This document shows positions 12,431 to 23,973 of a DNA stretch of 64,000 nt, in pieces. The notes under the pieces were generated by a model, which saw only the letters and a program-made list of their open reading frames with translations, had not been told where the DNA came from and made no database searches. Source of the stretch: Gamarada debralockiae (taxonomy: Eukaryota > Ascomycota > Leotiomycetes > Helotiales > Hyphodiscaceae); assembly GCA_002803225.1 (NCBI GenBank), contig NXFV01000112.1, positions 1-64,000 on the forward strand. Reading direction: 5' to 3'. Position numbers and translations under genes: made by a program. The stretch's first letter is position 1; the number at the start of each line of letters is the position of its first letter.

Positions 12431-13327
12431 GGTTGATGGATATTTGAAGGAGATCTTTGCATTAATAGCGAGCGCTGAAACAAGAGTAACGGGATAGTGT
12501 GGCGTTAGATTTGGGAATTAGGCAAACATGACGCTTAGACAGGCTTACCAGTGGTCATAGTAGCTAAATTCTACAAACGGAATAGAAGAGGATTAAAATT
12601 TCACAAAGCCTATAAGATGGATGCGAGGATTGCAATTGTTAAGGAGTGGATATAGCTGCCAAGTAAGTGAAGAGGTAGAAAATTCAGCTCGTGAAACGAG
12701 GACAAAGCCCTTGATGTGTTTGTCGCTTGGCGAAGAACCGAGGAATCTATTAAAGGGCCCTTCAGTAACTCTACCTCTGAATCAAGGGAAAATTATTCGT
12801 TCGAAACGCCGATCATGGAGATGCTCTAGGGTTGCCAGAACCAAACTTACACATCTCTGCTGCGCTATTTGTCTATGATCTTAGCGAGAGCCTCTATTGT
12901 GTCGGCCCTTCCCAGCGTGGTCTGTGTTTGCTACAGCCAATGCCGTTGTCATGCCCATTATTGTTGATTCTTTTATGTTTCTCGTTGTCGCTGCTGTTAT
13001 CTTTCACTTAATACCGAAGAACCTGATATCCTCTACTTCATATTGAAAGCTCCGAAAACTTCAACGGGGGAATCGCCGCTCCACAGCGTTTAAATACATC
13101 GACCATGCTGCCAATTGGGGAAACCGAAGTCTTAGTACTTGGGAAGTACTTTCCTTCGATGTCGGAAACGATACTCAATCGAGATGCTTCGCAGATTTAC
13201 GCTTTATTGGAATCTTCATTCAAGGCTGGATCATATACCTCAGTAATATGTCCAGATGCTCATCATGTGCAGCCTAAACACCAGACTCCATATACCTTGG
13301 AGCCCATCCAGTCCCTCCCAATGCAGT
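12431..13327. other. Intergenic, nothing recognised
   Basis: Lies between the 3' ends of two convergent genes. Only short open frames are seen (at most about 85 codons), with no domain and no splice pattern. Confidence 0.5.
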
Positions 13328-14907
13328 CTAATAAACATTACTTCTCTTCGTGGTCGTAGCACCGCCATTTGTAGGGCCGATAAAAGCACCAAGTTGAAGG
13401 CTTTGAACGCCCTCTCTTGCACTGCCAACCTTTCCAGCAACATTCAAGATACCCCGCTCAAAGTCCTGTAATGACTCCGCCAACTCTTGTATCTCGTCAC
13501 TTTGTGCTCCTGCACCACCGTTTCTCCTCGAAATGTACGTCTGGATCTGTTGTGCAGTTGAAGCCTCGACACTACGCAAGTGTAATTCGATCTCGGTGAT
13601 GTTCTTTTGGTACTTTGCGAGCTTGCCAGCCAATTCATCTGCGGTCGATGAGAAGTATCCCACGATATCCTGAGCATCGCGCGCACCGTTGCCTTGTGAT
13701 CGGCTGTCGCCGCCGGAAGCCTTTGTTGGCCAGTGGCCGGGATTGTGGTATTGAGGAGGGAGTTTCAAGTTGTCGATTGCTCGGAAGCTTAATTTGGCGT
13801 GCTCTGCATCTTCCTGTATCTGGTCTCGGAGGACAGAGACAGCTTCCGCGTCACCTTCCATGAGATCCTCTAAGCCTTTCAATTTTCGGCTGCAGAATTC
13901 GACATCGGGTGGTACATTGGAGAGATGGGACTCATGAGCTGGCATCATTGCTGCGCATTCCTTCGCATGCTCCATTTGGCCCAGTATGATACCGTCAATG
14001 CTTTCCAATTGCTTTTGGAGGTCATCATGGAGCTCGTTATGACGGGTTGAACTTTTGATGTTCGACATATCGATCCTGACACCTGGGACAGATTGTTGCT
14101 GCTGGTTGGACATGAAGCTACCGCCGAGCGGCTGCTGGGCTTGGTTTTGTGTTGAGGAAAACATGGAGGATTGTTGCAGTTGGGCTTGTTGGTTTTGGTT
14201 TGATCCGAGGCCACCACATCTCAATTAGCTTAGAGCCATCGATTTATAAAAGAATAAACTTACAACAAAGACGTAGCAGGCTTGTTCTGATTCTGAGTAT
14301 TCAGGCCGCCGCCAAAATGTCCACCACTCTGCTGGGTCGTACTCGCGCCGAAAAGTCCTCCACCGGTACTCTGATTCTGCGCAGGTTGCGATCCAAGAGC
14401 CCCAAATAATCCACCACTTTGCTGCTGTTGAGATGTTGTTGTTGAGGGTCCAAACAGTCCGCCGGATGGAGCTGGTTGCGAAGTATTGGTATTTCCAAAT
14501 AGTCCTCCACCGGCCTGTTGTGCAGAACCAAACAATCCCCCGGTCTGAGGTTGGGTTGTTGCAGTAGTTGATCCAAATAAGCCGCCTGTCTGAGGTTGAG
14601 AGGTCGTAGCAGTCGATCCAAAAAGGCCGCCAGATTGGGGAGCCGTTGTAGTTGTAGCTGCGCCGAAAAGCGGCTTACTAGCCTGCGTACCTCCAAACAT
14701 TCCTCCCGCGGCTGGAGTTGTACTGCTCGATCCACTACAGAAAAATATGATGAGCTTCGACCCCTTCGTTGATCCATTTTGACCCGATTCCGACGTGACA
14801 TGCTCCAAAAGAAAACCTAAAAAATGATGAACTTACAAGAGGGAATTGGCTGAGCTGGTATTAATGCTCAACCCACCAGGGCCACTCGCAGACCGGGCAA
14901 GGGCCAT
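13328..14907 (-). CDS. NUP49: FG-nucleoporin Nup49 (Nup58 family)
   Basis: Three exons: 14837-14907, 14264-14734, 13328-14219 (477 residues, frame intact). The N-terminal half consists of 'GGLFG' FG repeats spaced by glutamine/threonine/serine linkers (about residues 25-185). The C-terminal half is the coiled-coil module of the Nsp1-Nup57-Nup49 channel complex, with 'LHDDLQKQLESIDGIILGQ' and a long helix around 'ADELAGKLAKYQKNITEIE'. The protein lines the central channel of the nuclear pore and binds transport receptors through its FG repeats. The first exon codes for only 24 residues. Length matches yeast Nup49 (about 470). It shares a 197-bp intergenic promoter with FIP1. Confidence 0.88.
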
Positions 14908-15104
14908 TATCTTGCACGATCAAACGCTTTCTTGGTGGACGATAGGAGAAGAGTTGTGACCTGTTGCTGGAATCTGAAAATGCGACCTGGGGAAACGCGA
15001 CAAAATTTGGCGCTAGCGAGTGACCCCTGCAGCAGCTCTTTTACCTCGAGCCGCGATAACGTCGACGGCTTCAAGCTTGTCGCAAACAACAAACCTTATT
15101 CAAG
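14908..15104. promoter_or_regulatory. Bidirectional promoter NUP49/FIP1
   Basis: 197 bp between two start codons in opposite directions. No obvious TATA box; the whole spacer must hold both promoters and leaders. Confidence 0.6.
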
Positions 15105-16238
15105 ATGGATGTCGATGAAGATGATGACTTTTATGGGTCTGGCGATGGAGGGAAAGAGCACTCTGAGCACGAGCAACAAGGCGAACAAGCATCTCAAGCC
15201 GATGTGAAAGCAGAGCAGGATGAAGAAGGCCTGGAGGAAGGCGAGGAGGAAGACGAAGAAGGGAGTGACTCAGTACGATTCGAATGCGGATACTAAGGGA
15301 CTTTTGCTGATGGGATCTACAGGATATAGAAATCGTCACGGAGAGAAAGGACGGCACCACAGCTGCTCCTCCGTTCGCCCCCTCGCAACCCTGCCTTCTG
15401 ACAGAGCTAATAAATTGACAGTACATCACGATATAACAATATCCGAGACATTCCCCAAAGACAAGCCTCGACCGATACCGTTACGAAACCTGCAGCTGTG
15501 AAAAAGGAAACGACAGCAAAGACTACTCCGGCAATCTCTGGATCAGATCTGCCTGGCATCTCGACTTCCAAGATCGATGTCGATGCGAAACCTATCTACG
15601 AACCTGCTGGAAAGCCGATTACACAAGTCAATATCGATGAAGGTAAGCTATATTCTTCGCCCAGGTGACTTCCAAGCTAATTGTGGCGAGATTTGAACGA
15701 GAACGACAAACCATGGCGAAGACCAGGTACAGATATCAGCGATTATTTCAACTACGGTTTCGATGAATTCACATGGGCACTCTATGCAAGCAAACAAGAG
15801 ACTTTGAGATCAGAATACAATCAAGACAAAGTGGCGCAGAACAACAAGAAGATGTTCGAGGACATGAACATGATGATGGCGATGGGCGGTATGCCAGGAA
15901 TGCCTGGAATAGCAGCTGGAGCGGGGGGAGCTTCGATGCCTGGTATGGAGGGTATTCCACCTGAGATGCAAGCTATGATGCAGCAAATGATGGCCCAAGG
16001 AATCGACCCAAGTCAAATGGACCCCGCGACGATGTTTGGAGCTATGCAGGGTAGTGCAGCTACTGGAGGATCAGGAGGAGCTCAAGGTGGAAATCAAGGC
16101 CAAGGATTTGGAGGTCAGGGAAGCTTTGCTCAGGGTCAAAACCAGCAGATGGGATATGGTTATGATCAAGGCATGGAAGGAAGAAATCGTGGAGGTAACT
16201 TTGGTCGCGGACGTGGGCGGCGAGGAAACTGGCAATGA
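15105..16238 (+). CDS. FIP1: Polyadenylation factor Fip1
   Basis: Four exons: 15105-15272, 15323-15372, 15422-15642, 15691-16238 (328 residues, all phases consistent). The second intron has the weak donor GTTCGC. The start is strongly acidic; '[12 protein letters not shown]' lies before the Fip1 domain, whose signature '[20 protein letters not shown]' (about residue 155) is unmistakable. The C-terminus is rich in methionine, glycine and glutamine and ends in RGG-like '[12 protein letters not shown]'. Fip1 tethers poly(A) polymerase to the cleavage and polyadenylation factor in the nucleus. Length matches yeast Fip1 (about 327). Confidence 0.93.
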
Positions 16239-17335
16239 AAATTTTGTTGAAAATAAAATCCTGGCGTTCGCGTAAAAAGGAGCATTTAAGGGTGTCAGGA
16301 GTCTGGCTGTCAAATGCATTCCAAGTTTTCACAACGCACTTGCCCCTTTGTTCATGCATGTGGTTTGATTGGTAACTTAGTGCTTGTAACTCTGTACGGC
16401 CACTTCTTTTCCGGGCATCGAAACCTGGTGAGCGCCAAAGAGCTCTCTTAAAGGAAGGTGTTGTCGCTATGATAATCTGCAGTTCTGCCCTTCACGTTGA
16501 CATCAATGAAAGCTTTAGCTGGCTAGCCGTACACGACAGAGTGCCACTCTTTCCAATGTCAACGTCCAGGCTACTGAAGTAGTGAATTCGATGTCGGAAT
16601 CTCGACATGAGCATTTTCCATTATCGTCTTTGGACCTGAACTGTTGCCGCTCTAAATCTTAGGGACGAACTAAAACCAGATAGTTTGTTCATGGGTCTTG
16701 ATTGACTCCCTAGCCGCTAGGATACACTAAATCCCGTGATCTATGCCGAGTCACTCGAGGCCGCTCCTTGTAGTACTTAGTAGTGGGTCGAGGCCTAGGC
16801 GGAGAAGCCAACACATACCCTCCATGAAGTCGTGAGGCACTGAGGCACTGGTCGCTGCGTATTCTCTTTGTTTTTTTTGGGGGGGGGGGGACTTGGTGAG
16901 GAGGGGAGGCAGAGCCTGCTTGGCATACAAGTTACGGATAACTAGATGGGCGGTTGCGTATGTGCGAGAACAGGGAGGGGGAGATGACTTCCTAGCCGTT
17001 GGAGGTGATATATGATGTAGATGAGGGGAAATTATATTGGCTGAGGTAAGTGGTATTATCTCCTTGTATATGAGGCGGTTATAGATCTGTGAGAGTCTAT
17101 AGAGGCGTTAGTTACTGTTAGCAACACAGGTTCCAATTAGTCGTGTAAGCAGAATCTGCGCACATATTTACATTGATGCAGAGTTATCTTATTGAGACTA
17201 CAACTAGAGGTGCTTATATAGAACTGCTTTCAGTAGGCAGCAGTAGGCTCCAGGATCACAAACTAGGTAGAAATGCACCATATAGGTCATCATGTGACTA
17301 ACAGTCACATGTCAAAATGCTAACAGTTACTTAGC
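16239..17335. other. Intergenic with homopolymer run
   Basis: No gene recognised. It contains a T8-G12 tract at 16871-16890, which is prone to length variation and sequencing error. The rest is ordinary sequence between two convergent genes. Confidence 0.5.
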
Positions 17336-18631
17336 TCACCAGCCATTGGGATTGTAACGAAAATAATCAGAGTCAATAGGAAGGCGGCGACGAGAAACGA
17401 GGTCCGGAGAGAAGGGATTGTAACGGAAACAATTTGAGTCGCTAGGAAGTTGATGACGAGAAGGGTCCGGAGAGAAAGGATTGTAACGAAAACAATCGGA
17501 ATCGGCAGGAAGTTGGCGACGAGAACAGGGCTCCGGAGAGAAGGGATTTGTGTAGACAGGCTCTGTTCGATTAATGTACTCGGCCTCTCCCTGGCGAATT
17601 AAATAGTTGTTTCCCCGCCAATAGTATTCCTCGACGGAAGGATCGTCCGGACGACGGTCAGAGACGATGGGTCTGGGCGCGGTGATTTGGCGTCGGGTTG
17701 GAGACAGTTCAGCAAGACCGGATCTTTCAGTATCGACGTCGATCCTTCCAGCTTGGTAGGCAGCAGGATCTGAATCGAACGCTCTGATTGCGCGTGAGAC
17801 ATAAGGTTCGTTGCGAGGTTGAGGGTGTCTACCGTACGGTATGGGAACCTCTAGTCGAGCCTTGGGTGGGTGATTATTGCTTTTTTTTCGGTGTTCTCTT
17901 GGCTTAGAGCTGATGCTGGTTCCCACGGAATTGTTCCAGTCCGAAGCGCCGGCAGTGTCAGAGTCAAAACCAGATGAGGCCGTTGAATCATTGTGATATT
18001 TCCCCTCCCTTTGTCCTCCATCTGCGTTCATAGGCCTCGACTTATTGGGGTTTCCACTCTTGCCCAAGTCAATGGCTTGAGGGTTTCCTTGCGACTGTCC
18101 TGGTGGTGCAGGTGGCTTCGGCTGTTGCACAAGCCCCTCTGCCTTCTTCCTCTTCATATTCTGCACGGGGCGGCTCATTTCTGCCTGTGGCGAAGGACCC
18201 CGGGGACGTATATTGGGGATAGGGTCTAGTCGGCCAGGTGGAGGGGCTGGTGGTTGTGGTTGATAAGACTCTACGATTCGTTCAAGATTTTGTGCGATCT
18301 CGTGGATACAGACGGCAAAAGCTTCGATATGCAGTTCGGAAAGCTCTCCATTGAGGTCACGCAGCCCGTTCGCGGCCTCTGCGGCGGCGGCGGAGGCTTG
18401 TTGGAAGATGCAACACATGTGTTCCAGTTGACTCTGCATGCTCTCGAGACGCTTTTGTAAGCGTTCATTGTCTGCTTGTATAGTTTGAAGACTGCCCTTC
18501 ATGTTATTTAGCCGGGCAACTTCGGGGATGGAGGCATCAACGGCTGCTTTTCCTTCTCGATGTTTGACGAAGTCTACCCGTGCATCGTCATTTCGGCGCG
18601 GGTCTGACTCTCGGAGGTGACTTTCGTTCAT
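17336..18631 (-). CDS. Hypothetical coiled-coil protein with C-terminal tandem repeats
   Basis: A single-exon frame of 431 residues from the ATG at 18631; the upstream frame stays partly open but lacks ATG. Residues about 45-125 form a coiled coil ('ADNERLQKRLESMQSQLEH' and following). A proline-rich, basic, disordered middle follows. The last 90 residues hold repeats built on 'RYNPFSPDP' and 'R-LP-DSDCFRYNPFSP' (period about 22 residues). No known domain. Codon use is coding-like. The family is not recognised; it could be a cytoskeletal or septal scaffold, but that is a guess. Confidence 0.6.
   Translation of the reverse strand: MNESHLRESDPRRNDDARVDFVKHREGKAAVDASIPEVARLNNMKGSLQTIQADNERLQKRLESMQSQLEHMCCIFQQASAAAAEAANGLRDLNGELSELHIEAFAVCIHEIAQNLERIVESYQPQPPAPPPGRLDPIPNIRPRGPSPQAEMSRPVQNMKRKKAEGLVQQPKPPAPPGQSQGNPQAIDLGKSGNPNKSRPMNADGGQREGKYHNDSTASSGFDSDTAGASDWNNSVGTSISSKPREHRKKSNNHPPKARLEVPIPYGRHPQPRNEPYVSRAIRAFDSDPAAYQAGRIDVDTERSGLAELSPTRRQITAPRPIVSDRRPDDPSVEEYYWRGNNYLIRQGEAEYINRTEPVYTNPFSPEPCSRRQLPADSDCFRYNPFSPDPSRHQLPSDSNCFRYNPFSPDLVSRRRLPIDSDYFRYNPNGW
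17340..17552 (-). repeat. In-frame tandem repeat, about 66 bp x 3 plus a partial copy
   Basis: Copies begin near 17349, 17416 and 17478, each with 'GGATTGTAACG' followed by 'GA--TCCGGAGAGAA'. They code for the YNPFSP repeat of the overlapping gene. Confidence 0.75.
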
Positions 18632-20307
18632 CTCGTGCTCGACTTGGCTATGGTCAGTGAGTGCTTCTTAATATTTAGGCCAGACTTGCGTGATGCTGCA
18701 ATCGTAATCTCAACAACGCGCTCCTCGGCTTCCGGTCTTGTTGACGAGGCTCGGGTTTTGTTGCTTTTTTGCTTGATTCTTTGCTTCTTAGTTGATGCGT
18801 TAGCTGTCGGAAGTGACGAGGACGCGGGGTTGTAGAAGTAGGAGGACAACGACCAATGGCCCTGCTGCACCTACGTGCTGCGAGTGAAACCTAGCAGATC
18901 TTCTTGTAAGGTTTAGCTAATAGGAACCCCAATCAAATGAGATAAAGATGTATCGTAGGAATCATGCGATTTATGCACCATGAAAACTGTTCCAGAGTAC
19001 TGACGTATTGAATCGAAGATACATGTTCGCAAAGAAGAGCTTTGGTTTGCCCTTCGAAGCCAAGTGAGAATGGCAGGAGTTATCTCATGTGCCGCTGATT
19101 GCCACCCAAGGGATAGGTGGTAGACTTTTCTTTGGCTTCTTGGCACGTGTTAGTAAATTTCCATCTTTTAATATTTTCTAGGATTTCACTAAATCGTGTA
19201 TTTTATACGACTAGTTTATCTACAGGCTGAGCGTTACTTATAGCATTTGTTATAATTTTCGTGTAAAGTGGGATTGTAACGAGCCCCTTTTAAATCCTTG
19301 TTCAAAGTGGAAATCAGCGGCACATGAGATAGTAGTTGACGTGGTCGCGCAGTTATGCTTGCTGACTTCTCAATAAACATGCACAGATGTCTTAATTCAG
19401 GATAGTACACTCAGCAGCCACTGGTTGGTTGACCTGCGGGCGCGCTGTGGCGCAACTTGACCAATGAAAATGCTAACTCGGGTTCAGTTCCGTGATACTC
19501 GTTGGCCTCAACTACCGACGAGCACAGCGAGTGCCAGATAAGAGAGAAGATAGGTGAGAACATAGGAGAAAAGATAGGTAGAAGAGCAGATGCGAAGGCG
19601 AGAGAAAGACGGCTATTTTTAGAATACGCGGCCCTAGCAAAACGCACAGGGGACGAAAACCAATCTCCTGAAGTACGACGTAGGCAACGTCTTTGACAAC
19701 TTTATTGTGTTGGCGGGGAAAGAAGGGAGGATTCCTGGGTGTGATGGTGAGTAGACCAGAGCCGAACCTGAGCCGGGCCTGAAGCGGCGCGTGGTCACGT
19801 GAGGCTGAGGCAGCGTCGAGATTGAGGTGTTGAAATATTGGATTCTTTAGCGGCGACTGCTCTCACATGCAGAAACCAAAGACGCTTGGGTTGCAAGTCC
19901 CTGCCGATGGCAGTCTTCATGGCCCTAATGAAGACAGTTATTCCCTTCTCTGACCTCCCCTTGCCTGGAATCAGGAATACCATGTGATATGAATGGTGTT
20001 AGTGTACCGGTGGTTAACACCAACACGGAACCCTTTTCAACCTCTAGTCCTAGAGTTGAAAAGTATCAGGGATTCGCTTATTTTGGATGCCTGATAAAGG
20101 GATGGCGAGACAAGGCCACGGATTACGAAATATTGCGAAACGGGGCTGATGAGAAATCGGGGATCGGGCAGAAGAATCAGGCCGACTAGTCTCATATTTT
20201 TACTTCGTACTCGGGGTAACAATCGTATATTTACAGTCAATGCGTCCACACCCCTGCCACACCCCTGCCACTCAGATAATCTAATGCTGCTTTATACAAA
20301 TTATCTA
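18632..20307. other. Intergenic with a 19-bp inverted repeat
   Basis: No supported gene. A perfect 19-bp inverted repeat sits at 19082-19100 and 19312-19330. A short frame at 19502-19696 codes a charged peptide with a small internal repeat (REKIGENIGEKIG), but it lacks an ATG start and is not called. Confidence 0.45.
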
Positions 20308-21360
20308 CTACTTCGTTGGCCCTCCCCTCGCGCCAATTACATCTTGACAGCGTTGTCGCATCGTCCGAATTAGCTCTCTTATTCTCTTATGCGTAATCGA
20401 TTCCTATGCCTCTTGGACAGCTGTACGTAGCTTCTTATGTGACCTATAAGCAGTTGGATAATGCTCTTGGATATAGTCCTTCATATCATCCCACAGCGTC
20501 TCGATCGGGTTTAAATCTAGAGAGTTAGCAGGCCAATAAATCGGCTGAATCCCAATTGATGCGAAGACTGACTTTGTATAAGCTAATGCGTGGCCTTTGG
20601 CATTGTCTTGCTGGAATTAGAGAACAGGGTACTCTTGCAAAGAGCTCTTGAATGATTGGAATAATGATCCTAGAATAAGAACCCTCATTTATTGTCTCCT
20701 AGTCCTTATCCTAAAACAAGCCACGATGCCGGCCGTATCTCCCTGAAATCGACCCCCAGAACATCCACCCTATCTTCCGCTAGTAACAGTCTACTACACA
20801 GTCCTTATAATAAATCTCTAATAGCCTAATTCGACGTGTGACCCAAGTCTTTTTATGTTTTCCTGGCCGAACCTACATCTTATCACTCTATAATATCGAA
20901 AACCACTACTCTTCTGTCTAATTCTTATGCTCTTCTGCCCAGGCTAGTCGCGCAGCCATATGGTCGTTCGAGAGAGGAGGTTTATGTCGAGCAACTCCAC
21001 GAGTAAAGCCTTCCTTTTTGAAAGCTGTCCGAATCGCATATTCGCTACAATCCAAGCCTAAAATCGAGGGGATTTCAACCTATAGCGTTTATCGGTTCTC
21101 TTTTGAAGCTGTAACCCAATCAATAAGCGGCTTCCTTTGTGGAGTGTTTAAGAAAACCTTGCGCTAGTACACGTCTTTTAAGGGGTAAATCGATAGGCAA
21201 GAGCATATTAGACTTAGCGGATTATTAGGTTTAATTGAAGAGCAATTTGCTCTTGCGTCCAGCCAGCATCAAAGTAAAGCGTATGGCAGCGTAGGCGCTC
21301 GTCTCGAGACGTCTCCTTATGTGGGGTTTTTGGAGTAGGAACTGATATCGTAGGTTGCAT
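20308..21360 (-). pseudogene. Tc1/mariner (DDE_3) transposase, decayed
   Basis: Reading the minus strand from the ATG at 21360, frames spell the common fungal Tc1-type transposase: 'KETSRDERLRCHTLYFDAGW' (start of the helix-turn-helix region), 'IPSILGLDCSEYAIRTAFKK', 'IGWMFWGSISGRYGR', and near the end 'QQDNAKGHALAYTKS' and 'WPANSLDLNPIETLWDDM', which carry the second and third acidic residues of the DDE triad. Many in-frame TAA/TAG codons and several frame changes break it. The abundance of new stops fits repeat-induced point mutation, though I did not compute a RIP index. Terminal inverted repeats could not be placed with confidence. Confidence 0.8.
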
Positions 21361-21581
21361 TTTGTGATGTTGACAAAAGGTAGAAAAAGCAGCGATATTA
21401 TATTACTATTCTCACTGGCTAAACCCCCTGCGTACGCACCCCTGGCATGGAATCTTCCAGTAATATTGCAGGGTGCGCACAGATAAAATCCATACAACTG
21501 TTTCCTCGAGGACCAAAGTATACTCAGCGTACGGACGCTTTAGACTGCAGCGCTCTTGTGTGTACCCATCCACTGCCAACC

Positions 21582-23733
21582 ATGTGGCAATTCCTGCTCC
21601 TTGGCCTCTGGGCCAACGCTTGTCTTGGATTCGGCGGCGAAAGTTTTCTGCGCACCTCAGTGCCTAATAAACTGAAAACTGGGCTGTATCAGAAGGCTGG
21701 CGAGGGCCGGCCAAAGTCACGCGGAAACTCGTCTTTCTCTCTTGCTGTAGCCACCAACTTACAATCTGGCGTCTTTCTCCTTGGCAGACAATCGTGCCCT
21801 CCGGGATTTAGTAGGTTCCTCTTGCTCCATCCTGCATTCATACACTCTCGTTGCTCAGCTACCGCAATTCAAACTAATACGGGCTCTAGACGAGTGCTCT
21901 GACGGAAAGTGTTGCGCTATTGGAGCCAACTGCGTTCCGGGCGGCTGTTGCGAAGGCGAACAGGAGGCCTGCGGGCCCGAAGGGTGCTACAATCCCTCGA
22001 CAGAGGTTTGCTGTGGCGCAAACTCGGAGAACTGTGATATTGGTTGGGTCTGTCAACCGGATGTCTGCTGCCCGGCTGGAGAGTCGGAATGCAAGCCAGA
22101 TGGATGCTACGACCCCCAGACGGAGGTTTGTTGTAGCAGCGGGCAAATCTGTCCCATGGACTACGACTGCCTGCCAAACAACAAGTGCTGCCCCACCGGG
22201 CAACAGCCCTGTGGCGACGGTATTCACTGCTATGACCCCGAAACGGAGATCTGTTGCGTCGACGGAAGGGGAGATGCGTGGGGCTGTAAGGCAGGTTCAG
22301 AATGTTGCACGTCTGCGCAGTCGTGCTATGATGCCGAGACTGAGCAGTGCTGTACGGATACCGTTTGCCTGCAAGGAGACAGCTGCTGTGGGAAAGAGTG
22401 CTGCATCCCTGAGGCAACGTGCGGCGCCGACGGCCAATGCACTATGACAACGACTACACAGACATCAGCTACAATGACGGCGACGACCAAAGCAGCGTAC
22501 ACCACAGGGGCTTGCAGCACGAGCACCCCAGAGCGTCGAGATCTAGAAGAACGGCGGTACCCGTGGCAGAGATCTTGCACCCGTGTGTGCTACACAGCAA
22601 CCGGAGAGACACTTGCCCTGCTGAATATCAAGAACATTGCTGGGGAGACGGACCAGTTGATAGACAGCACATGTCGAGGCAAGTCTTGAATTCCGCTGCA
22701 GTATACAAGCTGATCGTAAGTCCAGGAATGCGCGCACGGCAAGCCGCAAGCCAGATCCCGGCGGGGCTCAATGACGGCGAGGATATCCTCGAATACAACG
22801 GGAAAGACAGCCGAGTCACAACGGTCAACTGCAAAGGCTTCTGTACAGGCAAGTGGCTCTCATCCGCAAGCTTCTCGATGATGATTACCGGCAACTGATA
22901 GCTCAAACTCTAGCTGCAAACTCAGCAACGTCCAAAGGGGCATACCAATGTGACGAATACCCACCAGGTACGATCCAGATTGAAGCTGACATAGGATCTG
23001 TAGATTATCTAACGAGTGCCGTGAAGCCGCTTTCAATCAGAAGAACAACGTCCAAACCAGATTGTGCATCGAGCAGTATCAAAACTCCGGCACGCAGGGA
23101 CCAATTCTCGCCGACTTGGTCGAGTATTGCAACCTCCAGCCCGGGGATAAGGTGCTCTACCGTGTTGAGGGCGGCTGTCCCTCGACGATAGTCAAGAGGG
23201 AGGAGGATCATGTGGAGGAACCCCCGGCACTGTACCCACGAGCAGACAGTACCACCATCACCCTCTCTGGCGCTAATGCCACGCTGCGCGATCCCAATGG
23301 GGACGGATCCCTTACGTACGTCGCGATCGATCTTGGGACTCTCCAAGACGGAAACTATAATATAGGCGTCAATCTAGATGGAACCGTGGATAATGTCACG
23401 GTGCTTGACTCAGACGGGAACAAATATGCTAAGTGCGAGACCACCATACCTTCCCCGAGATCAAATGAATATCTAGGCTAATCATGCGAGTGAAATAGTG
23501 TTGATTTCCCCACTGGAACCACCGTCCAGCTCTCCTTTGATGTCAATACCAACGGGTCGTACGTCCCATTTGCACTGATCGCGTATACAGTGAGCGCCGT
23601 CAATCTTTCGTACGCAGGAAATGCGACAGTGGCATCCCTCCCCACTTCTACGCCTGCTAGCATCGGCGTTAGGATAGGCGCTAGTATGCCTCTAGTAATG
23701 GGATGGATTGTGGCAATTGTTTTTATGATCTAA
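21582..23733 (+). CDS. Secreted cysteine-rich protein with NucA/NucB-like nuclease region and GPI-type tail
   Basis: Proposed exons 21582-21810, 21890-22678, 22726-22848, 22914-23432, 23499-23733. Signal peptide 'MWQFLLLGLWANACLG'. After the first junction comes a cysteine-rich array with four 'CYDP-TE-CC'-like units (granulin-like spacing), a threonine-rich linker, then 'GAYQCDEYPP' and 'ECREAAFNQKNNVQ', reminiscent of the CDEYP...N..Q core of NucA/NucB DNases. A serine/threonine-rich domain and a hydrophobic tail ('MPLVMGWIVAIVFMI') suggest a GPI anchor. Two introns use GC-AG ends. Between 22968 and 23016 the frame shifts by one base with no intron able to explain it, so this is either a sequence error or a broken gene. 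The nuclease call is inference. Confidence 0.55.
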
Positions 23734-23973
23734 TAATATGATGACAGATATGACAGCGATGCTAGATATTTCCATGCCAAGTTATTGTGCAGGGTTTTAA
23801 TTAAGAAGTTGCTTAACTTGCAAAACAATTTGCTAGTAACTTATATGTGTTTTTCACGATTTTGCTAAAATCGCGGTTTCTCATATGCATCAATAACCAC
23901 GTCAACATCTGTTGTATTTATCCTAAATTTTACTTGGCTATGCATAAAGGTATACTCTATCTAAAAATGCCTG

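Noticed and set aside
14301..14801. 166-codon arginine/leucine-rich frame on the minus strand
   Set aside because: Frame-shifted shadow of the Nup49 FG repeats.
20230..21490. Terminal inverted repeats of the Tc1 copy from the CACCCCTG motifs near both ends
   Set aside because: The motifs do not align as an inverted pair over more than a few bases.
22968..23016. An intron between CDEYPP and the next conserved block
   Set aside because: Every AG acceptor in reach keeps the wrong frame or produces a stop; a one-base shift explains it better.
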